Shown here: positions 60,750 through 64,000 of the stretch, piece by piece | How the letters are laid out: the number at the start of each line of letters is the position of its first letter | How positions within the stretch are numbered: position 1 is the first letter of the stretch | NCBI RefSeq assembly: GCF_023284045.1 | Contig: NZ_JAKIKQ010000014.1 | Span: 1-64,000 of the forward strand | Length of the DNA: 64,000 bases | Reading direction: 5' to 3' | Origin: Shewanella kaireitica | GTDB taxonomy: Bacteria; Pseudomonadota; Gammaproteobacteria; Enterobacterales; Shewanellaceae | Position numbers and translations under genes: made by a program | The notes under the pieces: generated by a model | Told to the model about the DNA's origin: nothing | The model's database searches: none | The model's input: only the letters and a program-made list of their open reading frames with translations

Positions 60750-61457
60750 CTACTGTGGAGTTGGTGCGACTCTAAAAACGTACTCTTGCACCAAGCTTTC
60801 TAGATTACAGAGTAACGAATCTTTATGTAATACTGAAGAGTCTTGCAGTATTTTTCGCAATTCCCGAGGGTCGAAATCGTCTACAAATCCTTTAGATACA
60901 GGGTAGTAGCTCAAGTGCCAAGGCTCAGCGCTTACACCGCTCAATCCATGCTGAAAAGGAAAGTAAAAACCAAACTGCTCCGCATTGTTAACTAACCAAG
61001 TATATAGTTGATGGCAAGGACCATTCGACGCGTATTCTTGCGGTATGAGTTTCAAGCTGGCTTTTGATATCGCTTTGCTATCAAAAACATCGATATCAGT
61101 TCCCCAGTGATGGCGTGAAGTGCCGGGCAGTGCTGACCACAATAAGATGAGTGCTATTATTTGCTCGGCGCTTTTTCTATCAATGTCTACCGGCTTTGAG
61201 TCCGAATCCAGCAACACTCGTTTGCCGCTGGCTTTTGCATTCCAGATAAGTTGCTGCCGATCAAAGTCTCGAAAAGCGGAACATATCTCTAACACGATAC
61301 CGTCTTTGGAGGCCGCGGTGCGCATTTTGTCAAATGCGACCGCGGTTTCACTTTCGAGCAGAAAGCCGTAGTACTCAACTAAATGAGCACTGCTCAGTCC
61401 GTAAAGGTGAGGTGAGGCTACTCGCAAAGTAAGTTTTCCAAAATAGCTTCGTAGCAT
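60750..61457 (-). CDS. M15-family metallopeptidase (D-Ala-D-Ala carboxypeptidase-like)
   Basis: A 235-residue VanY-type M15 domain with zinc ligands in [13 protein letters not shown] and catalytic Glu/His in [11 protein letters not shown]. No signal peptide is clear at this start. The ATG lies 40 bp inside dapE; a TTG at 61427 would reduce the overlap to 10 bp. It is unusual to find it fused to the end of dapE's transcription unit; both act on wall precursors or peptides. Confidence 0.85.
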   Translation of the reverse strand: MLRSYFGKLTLRVASPHLYGLSSAHLVEYYGFLLESETAVAFDKMRTAASKDGIVLEICSAFRDFDRQQLIWNAKASGKRVLLDSDSKPVDIDRKSAEQIIALILLWSALPGTSRHHWGTDIDVFDSKAISKASLKLIPQEYASNGPCHQLYTWLVNNAEQFGFYFPFQHGLSGVSAEPWHLSYYPVSKGFVDDFDPRELRKILQDSSVLHKDSLLCNLESLVQEYVFRVAPTPQ

Positions 61458-62563
61458 AGCGTAAGCTGCTCAAGATCTGATACTTTTACACATTCATTTA
61501 CCTTATGAATAGTGGCGTTGACAGGGCCCAATTCAAGTACATGTGCTCCGGTAGGGGCAATAAAGCGACCATCTGAAGTACCACCTGATGTTTGTGGGTC
61601 TGTATCTAATCCCGTCACTTTTTTAATTGCATTTCGGGTCGCATCGAGTAATGGACCATCACCGGTTATAAAAGGTAAGCCATTGAAAATCCAATCTATG
61701 TCATAATCTAGTCCATGAGCATCGAGGATGTTCAATACTCGTTCTATTAGGATCTCTGCAGTCACTTCGGTTGAGTATCGAAAGTTAAACATTACTTCAA
61801 GTGCACCCGGTATGACATTGGATGCACCGGTTCCACCATTGATGTTAGCGATTTGGAAGCTGGTAGGCGGGAAAAATTCATTGCCATTGTCCCACTTCAT
61901 ACGAGCTAGCTCATCTAGTGCGGGAGCAGCTTTATGAATTGGATTGTCGGCCAGGTGAGGATAGGCAACATGGCCTTGGATCCCTTTAACCGTTAAATTG
62001 CCGGTTAAGCTGCCGCGGCGGCCATTTTTTACAATGTCACCTAGCTTATGAGTAGATGACGGTTCTCCGACAAGTGACCAAGTAATTTTCTCATTACGCG
62101 CTTCTAAGGTATCTATGACGCGCGTAGTACCGTTAATAAACGGTCCCTCTTCATCGCTGGTAATGAGAAACGCAATAGAGCCTTTATGATCTGGGTGTTT
62201 GTTTACGAACCTCTCTGTGGCAACAACCATCGCAGCAAGTGAGCCTTTCATGTCGGCAGCGCCACGCCCATGGAGGTAATCGTCAATGACTATGGGCTCA
62301 AAGGGAGGGGTATGCCAGCGATTGAGGTCGCCAACGGGTACCACGTCAGTATGACCGGCGAAACAAAATACGGGGCTTTGTGTGCCTCTTCTTGCCCACA
62401 TATTTGTGGTGTCTTCAAACACCATATCTTCAATATTGAAACCAGCATCTTTCAGTCTATCAGCCATCAAAGTTTGACAGCCCTCATCCAGTGGCGTAAC
62501 TGAAGGCCGAGAAATTAGGTCTTTAGCCAGTGCAAGTACAGGCGAATCGTTTAACTGGCTCAT
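61418..62563 (-). CDS. dapE: Succinyl-diaminopimelate desuccinylase DapE
   Basis: A 381-residue dinuclear zinc M20 amidohydrolase that releases succinate in the diaminopimelate/lysine pathway. [23 protein letters not shown], the catalytic EEG in TSDEEGPF and [10 protein letters not shown] are present. The ATG at 62563 overlaps the yffB stop (ATGA); a GTG at 62575 would add four residues. E. coli has the same yffB-dapE order. Confidence 0.96.
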   Translation of the reverse strand: MSQLNDSPVLALAKDLISRPSVTPLDEGCQTLMADRLKDAGFNIEDMVFEDTTNMWARRGTQSPVFCFAGHTDVVPVGDLNRWHTPPFEPIVIDDYLHGRGAADMKGSLAAMVVATERFVNKHPDHKGSIAFLITSDEEGPFINGTTRVIDTLEARNEKITWSLVGEPSSTHKLGDIVKNGRRGSLTGNLTVKGIQGHVAYPHLADNPIHKAAPALDELARMKWDNGNEFFPPTSFQIANINGGTGASNVIPGALEVMFNFRYSTEVTAEILIERVLNILDAHGLDYDIDWIFNGLPFITGDGPLLDATRNAIKKVTGLDTDPQTSGGTSDGRFIAPTGAHVLELGPVNATIHKVNECVKVSDLEQLTLCYEAILENLLCE

Positions 62564-62904
62564 AGTTCGAACCACGCTTTATAATCAGCTTCTTTGAAGC
62601 CAACCATCACCTTGCCGTTATCGGCGAGTACAGGGCGTTTTATTAAAGTCGGGTACAACACCATTAATGCGATGGCTTTTTTCTCGTTGATGTCATTTTT
62701 TTCTGCATCAGTGAGGTTTCTAAAGCTAGTGCTACGTTTATTAAATAAGGTTTCCCATCCGATAATGGCAGACCATTCTTTTACTAACTCTTCGGTAAGT
62801 CCATCTTCACGAAAGTCGTGAAAATTAACGCTAAGATTATTCTGTTCAAGCCATTTGCGGGCTTTACGTACGGTATCGCAATTCTTAATGCCGAAAAGTG
62901 TCAA
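62560..62904 (-). CDS. yffB: YffB, ArsC/Spx-family thioredoxin-fold protein
   Basis: About 115 residues with the family motif [12 protein letters not shown]; the Cys is near the start. The later LIKRPVL segment is also conserved. The family includes Spx and ArsC; YffB itself has no firm function. I prefer the TTG at 62904, which has GGAG 8 bp upstream and gives the family's usual length; an ATG at 62949 would add 15 residues without a ribosome site. Coupled to dapE. Confidence 0.85.
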   Translation of the reverse strand: MTLFGIKNCDTVRKARKWLEQNNLSVNFHDFREDGLTEELVKEWSAIIGWETLFNKRSTSFRNLTDAEKNDINEKKAIALMVLYPTLIKRPVLADNGKVMVGFKEADYKAWFEL

Positions 62905-63066
62905 GGTGGGTACTCCATTATCTGTTTTTTGTGCTTTGCATTGTGGCATTGGTTTTATAAAGGCTCAAGATGAAATGGTGCCGTAATGCTGTTAATGAGG
63001 TTTATTCACGCCAATGCGAATGTTATCTGAATTTTGTTTTCTCAGGGTTTACATTGTTGCAACATG

Positions 63067-63090
63067 AAGCCTAATGGCACCATTAGGCTT
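63067..63090 (-). terminator. Perfect hairpin downstream of crr
   Basis: AGCCTAATGG and CCATTAGGCT form a perfect 10-bp stem around two bases, about 50 bp past the crr stop. The downstream T run is short in both directions, so it may act as a mRNA 3' end rather than a strong intrinsic terminator. Confidence 0.5.
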
Positions 63091-63136
63091 TGCTTAGGCT
63101 ATTTACAATTATGCTGCTCGAATATTGAACATAGGC

Positions 63137-63646
63137 TTAAAGTATTGCAGAAAAGACAACATCTTTACCAGCTTCCAAACTACCTTGTTTTTTGTCCAAA
63201 TCTTGAATATCTTCCATATTGGCGATAAGTACTGGCGTTAATAAGCTATCTGCATGCTCTTTTAAATATTCAATATCAAATTCAAGAATAGGTTCACCCA
63301 TTTTTACCTCTTGCCCCTCTTCGGCAAGACGCTGGAAACCGTTGCCTCTAAGCTCAACAGTACCAATACCAAAGTGGACGAATATCTCTAAACCTTGAGG
63401 AGACTCAATGCTGAATGCATGGTTCGTCTCAAAAATTTTACCTATGGTTCCGTCAATTGGCGCAACAATATGCTTACCCGTTGGCGCTATGGCTAACCCA
63501 TCACCAACTATTTTTTCGGAAAATACCGCATCAGGTACTTTCTCGATAGCAACAATTTTGCCTGAAACGGGCGCGTATACATTTACACTTCCCGCGATGT
63601 CTGTTTGTCCGGAAACAAGACGTCTAATGCGGCTTAAAAATCCCAT
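63137..63646 (-). CDS. crr: PTS glucose-specific EIIA component
   Basis: A 169-residue EIIA-Glc. Phosphorylated His91 is in FVHFGIGTVEL and the second active His76 in ETNHAFSI. It takes phosphate from HPr and passes it to sugar transporters; its dephosphorylated form regulates uptake and adenylate cyclase. It is downstream of ptsI on the same strand with 56 bp between. Confidence 0.97.
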   Translation of the reverse strand: MGFLSRIRRLVSGQTDIAGSVNVYAPVSGKIVAIEKVPDAVFSEKIVGDGLAIAPTGKHIVAPIDGTIGKIFETNHAFSIESPQGLEIFVHFGIGTVELRGNGFQRLAEEGQEVKMGEPILEFDIEYLKEHADSLLTPVLIANMEDIQDLDKKQGSLEAGKDVVFSAIL

Positions 63647-63702
63647 TTATTTGCCCCTTGGAATCATTATTATATTCAAATTAGACTGCACTTATTATAT
63701 CT

Positions 63703-64000
63703 CTATAAATTAAGACCTGTTAGATAAAGATTTAATTCCTCTATTCTTTTTAATTTGTGTGCCTGTTTTGCCATTTCTAAACAGACTTGGTGCGAACTGG
63801 CTCTTATTGCAGATTTGACCTCAAGTAATGAAGCCAAGTTGACGCTGAGCTCGTCTATTCCCATACCAACTAAAAGCGGTGCTACGATTGGATCACTGGC
63901 TAGCTCACCGCAGAGTGATACTTTAACATTGTGTTTTTGCGCACTATCGATTGTCATTTGAATCAAGGTTAATATTGCGGGTGATAGTGACGGGTAATCT
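63703..64000 (-). CDS. ptsI: PTS enzyme I, C-terminal part (cut by window edge)
   Basis: The 3' end of ptsI, at least 98 codons, running off the right edge. SLCGELASDP, with the active Cys region of the PEP-binding barrel, and the C-terminal VKSAIRASS segment identify enzyme I. The frame continues to position 64000 as DYPSLSPAILTLIQ. The stop is TAA at 63703. It transfers phosphate from PEP to HPr. The 5' part and any ptsH are outside the window. Confidence 0.95.
   Translation of the reverse strand, partial: DYPSLSPAILTLIQMTIDSAQKHNVKVSLCGELASDPIVAPLLVGMGIDELSVNLASLLEVKSAIRASSHQVCLEMAKQAHKLKRIEELNLYLTGLNL

Overview
The window is chromosomal DNA of a gammaproteobacterium, almost certainly a marine Shewanella. 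The grounds are an alpha-type nap nitrate reductase operon, the kdnA-kdnB-kdsB set that makes the Shewanella LPS sugar Kdo8N, and gene orders shared with E. coli (uraA-hda-yfgD-bepA-perM, bcp-gcvR/dapA-bamC, yffB-dapE, ptsI-crr). Base composition is moderately AT-rich. I see no rRNA, tRNA, CRISPR array, prophage or plasmid function. Nearly all of it is core genome, and the accessory DNA is a family of small non-coding transposable elements.

Layout. 1-4.6 kb: end of a repeat element, a CBS-domain protein and the RNA helicase hrpA. 4.6-9.4 kb: a long leader with an FNR-like box, then napDABC and a 42-residue membrane peptide. 9.5-20 kb (minus strand): ddl, then recC-recB-recD for double-strand break repair. 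20-24 kb (minus): MoxR ATPase, DUF58 protein and transglutaminase, a conserved envelope module. 24-29 kb (minus): an EAL phosphodiesterase, rmuC and the lytic transglycosylase slt. 29-34.3 kb: msrPQ (periplasmic methionine sulfoxide repair), a coiled-coil protein, an RraA-like protein, an AsmA-family protein and a BsuPI-domain lipoprotein. 34.4-40 kb: two inverted copies of the repeat element bracket sodB, grxD, uraA, a DUF2066 gene and hda. 40-46 kb: an unusual HEXXH lipoprotein, DUF2069, arsC/yfgD, bepA, a TusA-like protein and perM. 46-51 kb: divergent argP/argO, bcp-gcvR, dapA-bamC. 51-55.4 kb: a two-gene RND efflux system. 55.4-58.9 kb: the Kdo8N LPS genes. 59-64 kb: carbonic anhydrase, an alpha/beta hydrolase, an M15 peptidase, dapE-yffB, crr and the 3' end of ptsI.

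Envelope and redox functions dominate. Nitrate respiration, MsrPQ, SodB, GrxD and Bcp handle electrons and oxidants. BepA, BamC, AsmA, Kdo8N, Slt, Ddl, DapA/DapE and the M15 peptidase serve the outer membrane and wall. The best candidates for something undescribed are the element family (14-bp terminal repeats, apparent 3-bp TWA target duplications, a strong internal hairpin), the nap leader with an upstream ORF overlapping napD, an apparent AUU start on the DUF58 gene, and the HEXXH lipoprotein beside an element. No new multi-gene system could be supported.
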